40,992 bases of DNA from Kitasatospora sp. MBT63 (GTDB lineage Bacteria; Actinomycetota; Actinomycetes; Streptomycetales; Streptomycetaceae), in contig NZ_JAIZ01000042.1 in assembly GCF_000710465.2 (NCBI RefSeq), positions 1 to 40,992 on the forward strand, read 5' to 3'. The translations under genes were made by a program, and so were the position numbers. Below are positions 1 through 8,685 of this stretch, piece by piece (within the stretch, counting starts at the first letter, position 1; every line of letters starts with the position of its first letter). The notes under the pieces were generated by a model. The model did no database searches, was not told the DNA's origin, and saw only the letters and a program-made list of their open reading frames with translations.

Positions 1-975
1 GACCGGGGGCAGCGGGGGCAGGGGGGCGTCCAGGGGGTGGTCGGTGAGGTCGACGCCGAGGACGGTGGACAGGACGCCGATCGCCCGGGCCGGGTCGATC
101 AGGTCGTCGAGTTCCTGGTCGAGCGCCTTGGCCTCGGCCTCGGTGGAGCCGAGCACCGGGACCACGCCGGGGAGCACCTTGAGGCCGGCCGGGTCGCGGC
201 CGGCGTCGGCAGCCTGCCGCTTGAGGGCGGCGTAGAAGGACTGTCCCTCGGCGAGGGTCTGCTGGGCGGTGAACACGGCCTCGGCCCAGCGCGCCGCGAA
301 GGCGCGGCCGTTGTCGGAGGAGCCGGCCTGCACCAGCAGGGGGTGGCCCTGCGGGCTGCGCGGGATGTTCAGCGGGCCGCGGACCTTGAAGTGCTCGCCG
401 ACGTGGTCGATCTCGTGCACCCTGGCGGGGTCGGCGAAGGTGCCGCGTTCGCGGTCGAGCAGCAGCGCGCCGTCCTCCCAGCTGTCCCACAGGGCGGTGG
501 CGACCTGGAGGAACTCGTCGGCGCGCCGGTAGCGGACGGCGTGCTCCTGGTTCGCGTCGCGGCCGAAGTTCTGTGCGGCGCGGTCGCCGGCCGAGGTGAC
601 GATGTTCCAGCCGGCCCGGCCGTGGCTGATGTGGTCGAGCGAGGCGAACTGGCGGGCCAGGTTGTACGGCTCGGAGAAGCCGGTGGAGGCGGTGCCGATC
701 AGGCCGATCCGCTCGGTCACCACGGCGAGTGCGGTGAGCAGGGTGAACGGCTCGAAGTGGCTGATCAGGCCCCAGCCGCCGGCGGCGCGGGCCTCGACGC
801 CGTCGGCGAGGAAGACCGAGTCGAAGGAGGCGGCCTCGGCGGCCTGGGCGAGGTGCTGGAAGTGCGCGATGTCGGCGGCCCGGCCGGGGTCGGTCCGCGG
901 GTGGCGCCAGGCGGCCTCGTGGTGGCCGACGCCCATCAGGAACAGGTTGAAGTGCAGCTGGCGGTCTTCGGGCAT
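1..975 (-). CDS. NtaA/SnaA-type FMN-dependent monooxygenase (3' end outside window)
   Basis: The reading frame is open from ATG at 975 to the window edge, giving 325 residues with no stop. The family is usually about 440 residues, so roughly the last quarter is missing. The N-terminus (MPEDRQLHFNLFLMGVGHHE, then AAWRHP) and the internal segments GTASTGFSEPYNLARQFASLD, here reading GRAGWNIVTS and FGRDANQEHA, are typical of two-component luciferase-like monooxygenases such as nitrilotriacetate or desulfurisation enzymes. These use FMNH2 from a separate reductase to oxidise small organic substrates in the cytoplasm. The substrate cannot be told from sequence. It follows the ROK regulator gene on the same strand after 121 bases, so that regulator may control it (inference). 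Confidence 0.85.
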   Translation of the reverse strand, partial: MPEDRQLHFNLFLMGVGHHEAAWRHPRTDPGRAADIAHFQHLAQAAEAASFDSVFLADGVEARAAGGWGLISHFEPFTLLTALAVVTERIGLIGTASTGFSEPYNLARQFASLDHISHGRAGWNIVTSAGDRAAQNFGRDANQEHAVRYRRADEFLQVATALWDSWEDGALLLDRERGTFADPARVHEIDHVGEHFKVRGPLNIPRSPQGHPLLVQAGSSDNGRAFAARWAEAVFTAQQTLAEGQSFYAALKRQAADAGRDPAGLKVLPGVVPVLGSTEAEAKALDQELDDLIDPARAIGVLSTVLGVDLTDHPLDAPLPPLPPV

Positions 976-1096
976 GGCGAAACGGCTCCGGTTCCGGAGG
1001 AGTGAAGGGGTCAGCTGCCATCGTCCAGGCGGTCGGCGGGCCGGACAACGATTCGCCGGGCCGTGGAATTAATGCCGCGTTGACGGTGCGGCAGCA

Positions 1097-2299
1097 TCAC
1101 AGTGCGCGTGCGGTCCGCAGCTCCATCGGGCGCTGGTACGCGCTGTCCAGGACCCCGGCGCAGGCTGCGACGGCGAGGATGTCCCGGCCGAAGGAGGCGC
1201 CGGTGACCAGCGGCGGGGGCTGCGCCCTGGTGTGCCGCAGCACGTGTTCCCTGAGGTGGCCGGTGAGGTCGGGCAGCGTCAGCAGGCCGCCCTCGCTGAC
1301 CACCAGGACGTCGGGGTTGAGCACGTCGATCAGCAGGGCGGCGGCCGGCGCCGTCCGCTCCAGCCGTTCCTCCAGCAGCCGGCGCGCGCCGCGGTCGCCG
1401 GTGGCGGCCAGCCGTAGCAGCAGGTCGAAGTCGGGTGCCGGGATCAGCCCGCCGGTGTGCGCGCGGCGGGCCACGGTGTCCTGCGAGACGGTGGCCTCCA
1501 GGCAGCCGGTCCGCCCGCAGGTGCAGGGTTCGGTGGAGCCGGGGACCGGCAGGTGGCCGATGTCGCCGGCCCGGGAGCGGTGGCCGCGCAGGACGGTGCC
1601 GCCGGTGGCGATGGCGGCGTCGACCACGTTGCCGACGAACAGCTGGACCAGCCCGGTGGCTCCGGTGCCCGCGCCGAACAGCAGCTCGGCCTGGGCGAGT
1701 GCGCGGGCGTGCCCGTCGAGGTGGACGGGCAGCCGGGTGGCCCCGGCCAGCAGGTCGCGGACGGGGACGTCGTGCCAGCCCAGCGGTCCGTGCTCGACCA
1801 CGGTGCCGCGCTCGGAGTCGACCCAGCCGCCGGTGACCACGCCGAGTCCGAGCAGGGAGCGGCCGGCCGCCCGGCGGGCGACGAAGCCGGGCAGGTGGCC
1901 GCGGACGGTGCGCAGCACGGCGGCGGCGTCGCCGCGCCGGGGCACCCGCTCGTGGGCGACCACCCGGCCGCGCAGGTCCAGCAGGCCGAAGGTGAGCCAG
2001 GGCACCCCGATGTGGACGCCGGCCGCCAGGTGGTGGCGGGTGTCGATGTCCAGCGGGAGCTGGGGGCGGCCGGCCCGGGGCGGGCCTTCCCGGGGCGGGA
2101 GTTCGCGCAGCAGGCCGAGTGCGCTCAGGTCGGCGGTGTGCCGGGAGACGGCGGCCGGGCTGAGGCCGGTGGCCCGGCCGAGGGCGGCCCGGGTGAGCGG
2201 TCCGTCGGCCAGGACGGTGCGCAGGACGGCGCCGACGCCGCCGCCCTCTACGGGCAGCGGTGCGCGGCCGGCGGGGACGGGGGCGACCAGGGAGAGCAT
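1097..2299 (-). CDS. ROK-family transcriptional regulator
   Basis: 400 residues. A winged helix-turn-helix lies at about residues 25-65 (LTRAALGRATGLSPAAVSRH, then a GLL wing entry). A ROK sugar-kinase-like domain follows. The ROK zinc site is intact as C259-T-C261-G-R-T-G-C266-L-E. The kinase asparagine motif is changed to LDGHARA, and the usual GEIGH is GDIGH, which fits a sugar-sensing regulator rather than a kinase. I chose ATG 2299 because the longer frame to 2494 would run into kdpD on the other strand and adds only low-complexity residues. Ligand unknown. The frame lies upstream of, and co-directional with, the monooxygenase gene; the 184-base gap to kdpD must hold both divergent promoters. 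Confidence 0.85.
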   Translation of the reverse strand: MLSLVAPVPAGRAPLPVEGGGVGAVLRTVLADGPLTRAALGRATGLSPAAVSRHTADLSALGLLRELPPREGPPRAGRPQLPLDIDTRHHLAAGVHIGVPWLTFGLLDLRGRVVAHERVPRRGDAAAVLRTVRGHLPGFVARRAAGRSLLGLGVVTGGWVDSERGTVVEHGPLGWHDVPVRDLLAGATRLPVHLDGHARALAQAELLFGAGTGATGLVQLFVGNVVDAAIATGGTVLRGHRSRAGDIGHLPVPGSTEPCTCGRTGCLEATVSQDTVARRAHTGGLIPAPDFDLLLRLAATGDRGARRLLEERLERTAPAAALLIDVLNPDVLVVSEGGLLTLPDLTGHLREHVLRHTRAQPPPLVTGASFGRDILAVAACAGVLDSAYQRPMELRTARAL

Positions 2300-2483
2300 G
2301 CGGTCGATTGTCCCGGCGGGGTGTTGCGCGGCCGTGGCGGCGGCGTGAACCGCCGGCCGGGCCGTCAATAACGTGCTAAAACCGCCGTTGAACCGTATCG
2401 AACCAGGGAGATTCACTCGAAAAGCCGTAGTCTCGCAGGTGGCGAACAGTTGTCCGGGGTGATGCCCCCCGGGCCGGACCAGA

Positions 2484-5084
2484 ATGGTGCTCATGGCACG
2501 TGGCAGGCTGCGGATCTACCTGGGGGCCGCCCCCGGCGTGGGGAAGACGTACGCCATGCTCTCCGAGGCGCACCGGCGGCAGGACCGCGGCACCGACGTG
2601 GTGGCCGGTCTGGTCGAGGACCACGACCGTCCGCTGACGGCCGCGCTGGCCGAGGGCCTGGAGACGGTTCCACGGCGGCTGCTGACCCACCGGGGCGCGC
2701 GGTTCGCCGAGCTCGACCTGGACGCGCTGCTGGCCCGCCGCCCGCAGGTGGCCCTGGTGGACGAGCTCGCCCACACCAACGTGCCCGGCAGCCGCAACGC
2801 CAAGCGCTGGCAGGACGTCGAGGAGCTGCTGGCGGCCGGCATCGACGTGGTGTCGACCGTCAACATCCAGCACCTGGAGTCGCTCGGCGACGTGGTCGAG
2901 GGCATCACGGGCGTGCGGCAGCGCGAGACCGTCCCGGACGAGGTGGTCCGCCGGGCCGACCAGATCGAACTGGTCGACATGTCGCCGCAGGCGCTGCGCC
3001 GCCGCCTCGCGCACGGCAACGTGTACGCCCCGGAGAAGATCGACGCCGCGCTGGGCAACTACTTCCGTCCCGGCAACCTGACCGCGCTGCGCGAACTGGC
3101 CCTGCTCTGGACGGCCGACCGGGTCGACGAGTACCTCCAGCGCTACCGGGCCGAGCAGGGCATCCAGGGCACCTGGCAGGCCCGCGAGCGGATCGTGGTC
3201 GGCCTGACCGGCGGGCCCGAGGGCGCCACCTTGATCCGCCGGGCCGCCCGGATCGCCGACCGCGGGGCCGGCGGCGAACTGCTGGCGGTGCACATCGCCC
3301 GTTCGGACGGCCTGTCCGGCGAGGGCTCGCCGCACGCGCTGATCGAGCAGCGGGCGCTGGTGGAGAGCCTCGGCGGCAGCTTCCACACCGTGCTCGGCGA
3401 CGAACCGGCGGCCGGCCTGCTGGCGTTCGCCCGCGGCGTCAACGCCACCCAGATCGTGCTGGGCAGCAGCCGCCGCCGCCCCTGGCAGTACGTGTACGGC
3501 CCCGGGGTCGGCTCGACCGTCACCCGGGACTCCGGCGACATCGACGTCCACATGGTCACCCACGAGCACGCGGCGGCGGGCCGCGGCCGGATCCCGGTCC
3601 GGCGGATCACCGACCTCGGACGGACCCGCACGGTCGCGGGCTGGCTGATCGGGGTGGCCGGCCCGCCGCTGCTGGCGCTGCTGCTCACCCAGGTGCACTC
3701 CTTCGGGCTGCCCACCGACATGCTGCTGTTCCTGTCGCTGACGGTCTGCGCCGCGCTGGTCGGCGGGCTGCTGCCGGCCGTCGCCTCGGCGCTGATCGGC
3801 TCCAGCGCGCTGAACTACTTCTTCACCCCGCCGCTGCACACCTTCTCCATCTCCGAGCCGCAGAACATCCTCGCCGTGGCGATCTTCACGGCGGTCGCCA
3901 TCGCGGTCGCCTCGGTGGTCGACCTGGCCGCCCGCCGCACCCACCAGGCCGCCCGCAGCCAGGCCGAGGCGCAGACCCTGAGCGCCCTGGCCGGCACCGT
4001 GCTGCGCGGCGCGCCCGCCGGGGAGGCGCTACCGGGCGGCGACAGCGTGCTGACCGCCCTGCTCGACCAGGTCCGGGAGACCTTCCAGGCCGAGGCGGCC
4101 GCGCTGCTGGAGCGCCCGGACCCGCACGGCCCGTGGCAGAGCCTGGCGGCCAGTGGTGTGCGCCCGCCGGCGCGCCCCGAGCAGGCCGACGTGGACGTAC
4201 CCGTCGGCGACCGGCTGGCGCTGGTGCTGCGCGGCCGGGTGCTGCCCGCCGAGGACCGCCGGCTGCTCGGCGCCTTCGCCGCCCAGGCCGCGGTGCTGCT
4301 GGACCGCCGCAGGCTGGCCGGGGAGGCCGCCGCCGCCCGCCGCGAGGCGGAGGGCAACCGGATCCGTACCGCGCTGCTCGCCGCCGTCTCGCACGACCTG
4401 CGCACCCCGCTGGCGGGCATCAAGGCCGCCGTCACCTCGCTGCGCTCGGCGGACGTCGAGTGGGACGAGGAGGACGAGGCCGAGCTGCTGGCCGGTATCG
4501 AGACCGGCGCCGACCGGCTCGACCACCTGATCAACAACCTGCTCGACATGAGCCGGCTGCAGACCGGCACGGTGACCCCGCTGATCCAGCCCACCGACCT
4601 GGACGAGGTGGTGCCGTACGCGCTCGGCGGGGTGCCGCCCGAGGAGGTCCGGCTGGACGTGCCGGAGACCCTGCCGATGATCCACGCCGACGCCGGGCTG
4701 CTGGAGCGGGCGCTCGCCAACCTGATCGAGAACGCCGTCAAGTACAGCCCCGACGGCCAACGGGTGCTGGTCAAGGCGGACGCCCTGAAGCCGGCCGGCG
4801 CCGACGGCCGGGTGGAGCTGCGGATCGTCGACCGCGGGCCCGGGGTGCCCGAGGAGGCCCGCGAGCGGATCTTCGCGCCGTTCCAGCGCTACGGTGACGC
4901 CCCGCGCGGCGCCGGCGTCGGCCTCGGCCTGGCCGTCGCCCGCGGCTTCGTCGAGGCGATGGGCGGCACCGTGGCCGCCGAGGACACCCCGGGCGGCGGG
5001 CTCACCATGGTGGTCACCCTGCCCGCCGTCGACCTGCCCGACCACCAGCCGATGCCGACCGACCGAAAGGCGGAGCCCGTATGA
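2484..5084 (+). CDS. kdpD: KdpD-type sensor histidine kinase
   Basis: 866 residues, close to the family's usual 850-900. Domains in order: KdpD N-terminal nucleotide-binding domain (Walker A GAAPGVGKT, residues 14-22); a universal-stress-protein-like domain at about 230-360; a DUF4118 membrane region with hydrophobic segments at about 385-485; a GAF-like stretch; HisKA with phospho-acceptor His637 (VSHDLRTPLAG); and a HATPase (N box ENAVKYSPDG near 745, G boxes DRGPGVP and GVGLGLAVARG). It is a membrane kinase sensing K+ limitation and turgor. The second ATG at 2493 (MARGRLRIYL) matches the usual family start and may be the true one; neither has a strong ribosome binding site. It overlaps kdpE by ATGA. 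The FTAxY-type c-di-AMP motif described for Staphylococcus KdpD is not evident. Confidence 0.93.
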   Translation: MVLMARGRLRIYLGAAPGVGKTYAMLSEAHRRQDRGTDVVAGLVEDHDRPLTAALAEGLETVPRRLLTHRGARFAELDLDALLARRPQVALVDELAHTNVPGSRNAKRWQDVEELLAAGIDVVSTVNIQHLESLGDVVEGITGVRQRETVPDEVVRRADQIELVDMSPQALRRRLAHGNVYAPEKIDAALGNYFRPGNLTALRELALLWTADRVDEYLQRYRAEQGIQGTWQARERIVVGLTGGPEGATLIRRAARIADRGAGGELLAVHIARSDGLSGEGSPHALIEQRALVESLGGSFHTVLGDEPAAGLLAFARGVNATQIVLGSSRRRPWQYVYGPGVGSTVTRDSGDIDVHMVTHEHAAAGRGRIPVRRITDLGRTRTVAGWLIGVAGPPLLALLLTQVHSFGLPTDMLLFLSLTVCAALVGGLLPAVASALIGSSALNYFFTPPLHTFSISEPQNILAVAIFTAVAIAVASVVDLAARRTHQAARSQAEAQTLSALAGTVLRGAPAGEALPGGDSVLTALLDQVRETFQAEAAALLERPDPHGPWQSLAASGVRPPARPEQADVDVPVGDRLALVLRGRVLPAEDRRLLGAFAAQAAVLLDRRRLAGEAAAARREAEGNRIRTALLAAVSHDLRTPLAGIKAAVTSLRSADVEWDEEDEAELLAGIETGADRLDHLINNLLDMSRLQTGTVTPLIQPTDLDEVVPYALGGVPPEEVRLDVPETLPMIHADAGLLERALANLIENAVKYSPDGQRVLVKADALKPAGADGRVELRIVDRGPGVPEEARERIFAPFQRYGDAPRGAGVGLGLAVARGFVEAMGGTVAAEDTPGGGLTMVVTLPAVDLPDHQPMPTDRKAEPV

Positions 5085-5761
5085 CCCGGGTCCTCGTCGT
5101 GGACGACGAACCGCAGATCGTCCGCGCCCTGGTGATCAACCTGAAGGCCCGGAAGTACGAGGTGGACGCCGCCCACGACGGTGCGAGCGCCCTCGAACTG
5201 GCCGCCGCCCGCCACCCCGACGTGGTGGTGCTCGACCTCGGCCTGCCCGACATGGACGGCGTGGACGTGATCCGCGGGCTGCGCGGCTGGACCAGGGTGC
5301 CGATCATCGTGCTGTCCGCCCGGCACGCCTCCGACGAGAAGGTCGAGGCGCTGGACGCCGGCGCCGACGACTACGTCACCAAGCCGTTCGGGATGGACGA
5401 GCTGCTGGCCCGGATGCGGGCGGCCGTGCGCCGGGCCGAACCGGTGGCCGGCGAGGACGACTCGGTGGTCACCACCGAGACCTTCACCGTCGACCTGGCC
5501 GCCAAGAAGGTCAACCGGGACGGCGTCGACATCCGCCTCACCCCGACCGAGTGGCACCTGGTCGAGGTACTGGTCCGCAACTCCGGCCGGCTGGTCAGCC
5601 AGACCCAGCTGCTCCAGGAGGTCTGGGGCCCGGCGTACCACAAGGAGACCAACTACCTGCGGGTCTACCTCGCGCAGCTGCGCCGCAAGCTGGAGGCCGA
5701 CCCTTCGCACCCGCGGCACTTCATCACCGAGCCGGGCATGGGTTACCGCTTCGAGCCGTGA
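5081..5761 (+). CDS. kdpE: KdpE-type response regulator
   Basis: 226 residues, OmpR/PhoB architecture. The receiver domain carries the acidic pocket D8/D9, the phospho-acceptor Asp52 (VLDLGLPDMDG) and Lys102-type KPFGMDELL. The C-terminal winged helix includes LTPTEWHLVEVLVRNSG and ends YRFEP, the signature of KdpE. It starts inside the kdpD stop codon (ATGA), so the two are co-translated. KdpE normally activates kdpFABC in K+ starvation; no such genes are in this window, while K+-related trkA and kimA-like genes lie 2-5 kb downstream. Those are plausible targets (inference). Confidence 0.93.
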   Translation: MTRVLVVDDEPQIVRALVINLKARKYEVDAAHDGASALELAAARHPDVVVLDLGLPDMDGVDVIRGLRGWTRVPIIVLSARHASDEKVEALDAGADDYVTKPFGMDELLARMRAAVRRAEPVAGEDDSVVTTETFTVDLAAKKVNRDGVDIRLTPTEWHLVEVLVRNSGRLVSQTQLLQEVWGPAYHKETNYLRVYLAQLRRKLEADPSHPRHFITEPGMGYRFEP

Positions 5762-5823
5762 CCGCCCGCGGCGCTGACCTGGAGACCCGCCACCGGGGGC
5801 GGCGAAACCGGTACCCTTCCGGC

Positions 5824-6234
5824 ATGAGTGGTGACAACAGCAGCGTGCAGCCGCAGGGCCGGTTCCGGCGGATGCTCAGCCGGCTGACCTCCTCCCCGGA
5901 AGAGCTCGAGGCCGAGGAGCTGCGGCAGGACACCGCGGAGTCCGGGTGCACGCCGATCGCCAGCTGCGGCGACCGTGAGGTGGTCACCGTGGCCGGGACC
6001 CTGCGCACCGTGACGCTCCGGCCCCGGGCCGGGGTGCCCGCGCTGGAGGCGGAGCTCTTCGACGGCAGCGACGCGCTCGACGTGGTCTGGCTGGGCCGCC
6101 GTTCGATCGTCGGCATAGAGCCGGGCCGCCGGCTCATCGCCAGCGGCCGGATCAGCCACGCACGCGGCCGCCGCGTGCTCTTCAACCCTCGGTACGAGCT
6201 GCGTCCGGTCGGACACGGGAGCGAATCAGCGTGA
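5824..6234 (+). CDS. OB-fold nucleic-acid-binding protein
   Basis: 136 residues. An OB-fold core runs from about residue 50 to 130 (GDREVVTVAGTLRTVTLRP, then ALEAELFDGSDALDVVWLG and RLIASGRISHARGRRVLFNP). This pattern matches a small actinobacterial OB-fold family with unknown ligand. The N-terminal 40 residues are charged and probably flexible. The longer frame running upstream is a shadow of kdpD/kdpE. It starts 62 bases after kdpE and overlaps the next gene by GTGA, so it is co-translated with the DUF3159 gene. A TACCCT hexamer at 5812-5817, 7 bases before the ATG, could be a -10 for a near-leaderless transcript, but no -35 is visible. Function unknown. Confidence 0.85.
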   Translation: MSGDNSSVQPQGRFRRMLSRLTSSPEELEAEELRQDTAESGCTPIASCGDREVVTVAGTLRTVTLRPRAGVPALEAELFDGSDALDVVWLGRRSIVGIEPGRRLIASGRISHARGRRVLFNPRYELRPVGHGSESA

Positions 6235-7013
6235 CCAACCTGCCCGGCGGCGAGCCCGCCGCCCGCACCGCCGCCCCCGGCGACGACCTCGCCGGATACG
6301 TCGACCACACGCTGACCGAGACGGTGGTGACGTCGGCCGCCGAGCAGTGGGAGCAGTCCGAGGCCGACCGCAGGGCAGCGGACGAAGCGGCCTCCAAGGA
6401 GGCCGCCGACACCGTGATGAAGGCCTTCGGCGGGGTCCGGGGAATGATCGACATGACCCTCCCGGGTCTGGTCTTCATCCTCACCTTCAACATCACCCAC
6501 CAGGTGGCCGCCGCCGCCTGGGCCGCGCTCGGCCTCAGCGCCCTCTTCGTCGTGGTGCGCCTGGCCCGGCGGGAGACCATCCAGCACGCCTTCAGCGGCG
6601 TCTTCGGGGTGGCGATCGGCGCCTGGATCGCGATGAAGACCGGCAAGGCCGAGGACTTCTACCTGCCCGGGCTGCTCTACAACGTCGGCTACTGCCTGGT
6701 GCTGGCCGTCTCGGCGCTGGTGCGCTGGCCGCTGGTCGGCCTGATGCTCGGCCCGGTCACCGGCGAGATGTTCACCTGGCGCAAGCAGAACCCCGGCCGG
6801 CTGGCCGCGTACACCAAGGCCACCTGGGCCTGGGTGGTGATCATGGGCATCAAGCCGGTGATCCTCTTCCCGCTGTACTTCACCCACAACACCTCGCTGC
6901 TGGGCTGGCTCAAGACGGCGCTCGGCATCCCGGCCCTGGCGCTGGCGATGTACGTGACCTGGCGGATCCTGCTCAAGGCCCCGGCGCCGATCAAGGCGGA
7001 GATCGAGGACTGA
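6231..7013 (+). CDS. DUF3159 integral membrane protein
   Basis: 260 residues, GTG start overlapping the preceding stop (GTGA). The first 70 residues are hydrophilic and acidic. Several membrane segments then follow: TLPGLVFILTFNITHQVAAA, LGLSALFVVVRL, SGVFGVAIGAWIAM, LYNVGYCLVLAVSALV, AWVVIMGIKPVILFPLYFT and ALALAMYVTWRILL. This is the DUF3159 family, an actinobacterial group of unknown function. Its position between an OB-fold protein and K+-channel-type TrkA regulators hints at a membrane role in ion homeostasis, but no transport motif is visible. Confidence 0.85.
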   Translation: MTNLPGGEPAARTAAPGDDLAGYVDHTLTETVVTSAAEQWEQSEADRRAADEAASKEAADTVMKAFGGVRGMIDMTLPGLVFILTFNITHQVAAAAWAALGLSALFVVVRLARRETIQHAFSGVFGVAIGAWIAMKTGKAEDFYLPGLLYNVGYCLVLAVSALVRWPLVGLMLGPVTGEMFTWRKQNPGRLAAYTKATWAWVVIMGIKPVILFPLYFTHNTSLLGWLKTALGIPALALAMYVTWRILLKAPAPIKAEIED

Positions 7014-7032
7014 GCGGGCCCGACCGACGCGA

Positions 7033-7066
7033 GGAGGGGCCGTACCCGACCGGGTACGGCCCCTCC
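7033..7066. terminator. Bidirectional intrinsic-type terminator
   Basis: A perfect 15-bp stem (7033-7047 with 7052-7066) closes a GACC loop. It sits between the stop of the DUF3159 gene on the plus strand and the stop of the trkA gene on the minus strand, so one hairpin can serve both converging transcripts. There is no U-tract, as is common in streptomycetes. Confidence 0.8.
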
Positions 7067-7089
7067 GGCGTGTGCGGGGGCAGCAGGAG

Positions 7090-7761
7090 CTACTTCGCGC
7101 CGGTCTCGGCGGACAGCAGGTCCTCCAGCTCCTCCTCGCGCTCCTGGGCGGCCACGAAGAGCAGCTCGTCGCCGCCCTCCAGGGTGTCGTCCTTGGCGGG
7201 CACCAGCACCCGGCCCTCGCGGATGATGCTCACCAGCGCGGTGTCCACCGGCCACTCGACGTCCCCGACCCGGGTACCGACCAGCCGGGCGTCGTCCGCC
7301 AGGGTCAGCTCGACCAGGTTGGCGTTGCCCTGGCTGAAGCGCATCAGCCGGACCAGGTCGCCGACGCTGACGGCCTCCTCGACCAGGGCCGACATCAGGC
7401 GCGGGGTGGAGACGGCGACGTCCACGCCCCAGGACTCGTTGAAGAGCCACTCGTTCTTCGGGTTGTTCACCCGGGCGACCACCCGCGGCACGCCGTACTC
7501 GGTCTTGGCCAGCAGCGAGACGACCAGGTTGACCTTGTCGTCGCCGGTGGCGGCGATCACCACGTGGCAGCGCTGCAGGGCGGCCTCGTCCAGCGAGGTG
7601 ATCTCGCAGGCGTCCGCGAGCAGCCACTCGGCCATCGGGACCCGCTCCACCGAGATGGAGTTCGGGTTCTTGTCGATCAGCAGGACCTCGTGGCCGTTCT
7701 CCAGCAGCTCGCCCGCGATCGAGCGGCCGACCGCACCGGCCCCGGCAATGGCGACTCGCAT
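7090..7761 (-). CDS. TrkA-family K+ transport regulator (RCK_N + RCK_C), second of pair
   Basis: 223 residues. A Rossmann RCK_N domain begins MRVAIAGAGAVGRSIAGELL with the GAGAVG dinucleotide loop and the acidic residue at the end of strand 2 (LLIDKN). An RCK_C domain follows from about residue 140 (ELTLADDARLVGTRVGDVEW, then VPAKDDTLEGGDELLFVA). Such proteins gate K+ channels or transporters in response to NAD(H), ATP or c-di-AMP. ATG 7761 was chosen because the upstream trkA ends TGATG there, coupling the two genes. Longer upstream extensions are shadows of that gene. Two single-domain-set TrkA proteins in tandem suggest a hetero-octameric gating ring (inference). Confidence 0.9.
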   Translation of the reverse strand: MRVAIAGAGAVGRSIAGELLENGHEVLLIDKNPNSISVERVPMAEWLLADACEITSLDEAALQRCHVVIAATGDDKVNLVVSLLAKTEYGVPRVVARVNNPKNEWLFNESWGVDVAVSTPRLMSALVEEAVSVGDLVRLMRFSQGNANLVELTLADDARLVGTRVGDVEWPVDTALVSIIREGRVLVPAKDDTLEGGDELLFVAAQEREEELEDLLSAETGAK

Positions 7762-8429
7762 CAGTGACCCTCCTCCTCGGGGCCCTGCGCGAACGCGGCC
7801 TCGACCGACGCCAGCTCGGAGCGGCGCAGCATGACGTGGACCAGGTCGCCCTCCTGGACCACCATCGACGGCGTGGGCAGGGTGCCCTCGCCGAGCCGGG
7901 TGACGAACGCGACCCGGACGCCCGCGGCCTCCTCCAGCGCGCTCAGCTTGTGCCCGACCCACTCGTGCGCGAACGCGACCTCGGCCAGCTGCACGCTGCC
8001 GCTCGGGTCCTGCCACAGCGGCTCGGCGCCGCTGGGCAGCAGCCGGCGCAGCATCTGGTCGGCGGTCCAGCGGACGGTGGCGACGGTCGGGATCCCCAGG
8101 CGCTGGTAGACCTCGGCGCGGCGGGGGTCGTAGATCCGGGCGGCGACGTGCTCGACGCCGAAGTTCTCCCGGGCCACCCGGGCGGCGATGATGTTGGAGT
8201 TGTCACCGCTGGAGACGGCGGCGAACGCGCCCGCCTCCTCGATGCCGGCCTCGCGCAGGGTGTCCTGGTCGAAGCCCACGCCGGTCACCCGGCGGCCGTT
8301 GAATCCGGCACCCAGCCGCCGGAACGCGGTCGGGTCCTGGTCGACCACGGCGACCGAGTGACCCTGTTTCTCGAGTGCTCTGGCGAGGGCCGAGCCCACG
8401 CGGCCGCAACCCATGATGACGATGTGCAC
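7761..8429 (-). CDS. TrkA-family K+ transport regulator (RCK_N + RCK_C), first of pair
   Basis: 222 residues, GTG start preceded by GTGAGG seven bases upstream. RCK_N starts MHIVIMGCGRVGSALARALE (GCGRVG loop; acidic strand-2 end VVDQDP). RCK_C runs from about residue 140 (VQLAEVAFAHEWVGHKLSAL, then GDLVHVMLRRSEL). It is 30-40% like its neighbour by eye, so the pair looks like an old duplication. It is divergent from the KimA-like permease gene with 256 bases between them, so these cytosolic regulators probably act on that transporter (inference; KimA proteins in Bacillus do not have dedicated TrkA partners). Confidence 0.9.
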   Translation of the reverse strand: MHIVIMGCGRVGSALARALEKQGHSVAVVDQDPTAFRRLGAGFNGRRVTGVGFDQDTLREAGIEEAGAFAAVSSGDNSNIIAARVARENFGVEHVAARIYDPRRAEVYQRLGIPTVATVRWTADQMLRRLLPSGAEPLWQDPSGSVQLAEVAFAHEWVGHKLSALEEAAGVRVAFVTRLGEGTLPTPSMVVQEGDLVHVMLRRSELASVEAAFAQGPEEEGH

Positions 8430-8685
8430 GGGACTACCTCACCCTGTCCGTTGGGTTAATGACCTGCGCAAACACCGCTCATCGTCCTTCCGCGCCCTGG
8501 TTTCGTGGGCGATCCGTCGGTTCCGCCTTCAAGTGCGCGAACCGGGTCTGTGCAGGGGCAACTGGAGTGCTGCCCGCAACCTCATCATCCGACACGCTAG
8601 CCGGTCGGCCGAACGCAGGCTCGACCAAGGGGGCACCGGTCGTCGGCTCCGTTGTCGGCAGCCCCTACGATTCCTTGATGTGCCT

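Noticed and set aside
37..1005. Long plus-strand open frame at the window start
   Set aside because: It is the complement of the FMN monooxygenase gene; its product is Gly/Val/Ala-rich with no fold, while the minus frame is an unmistakable family member.
8430..8685. c-di-AMP (ydaO-type) riboswitch before the KimA-like gene
   Set aside because: I looked for the conserved loops of this riboswitch, since it precedes kimA in Bacillus. Only a loose GGGGCAACTGG-like match was seen, and the possible -10 at 8666 would place the promoter downstream of it.
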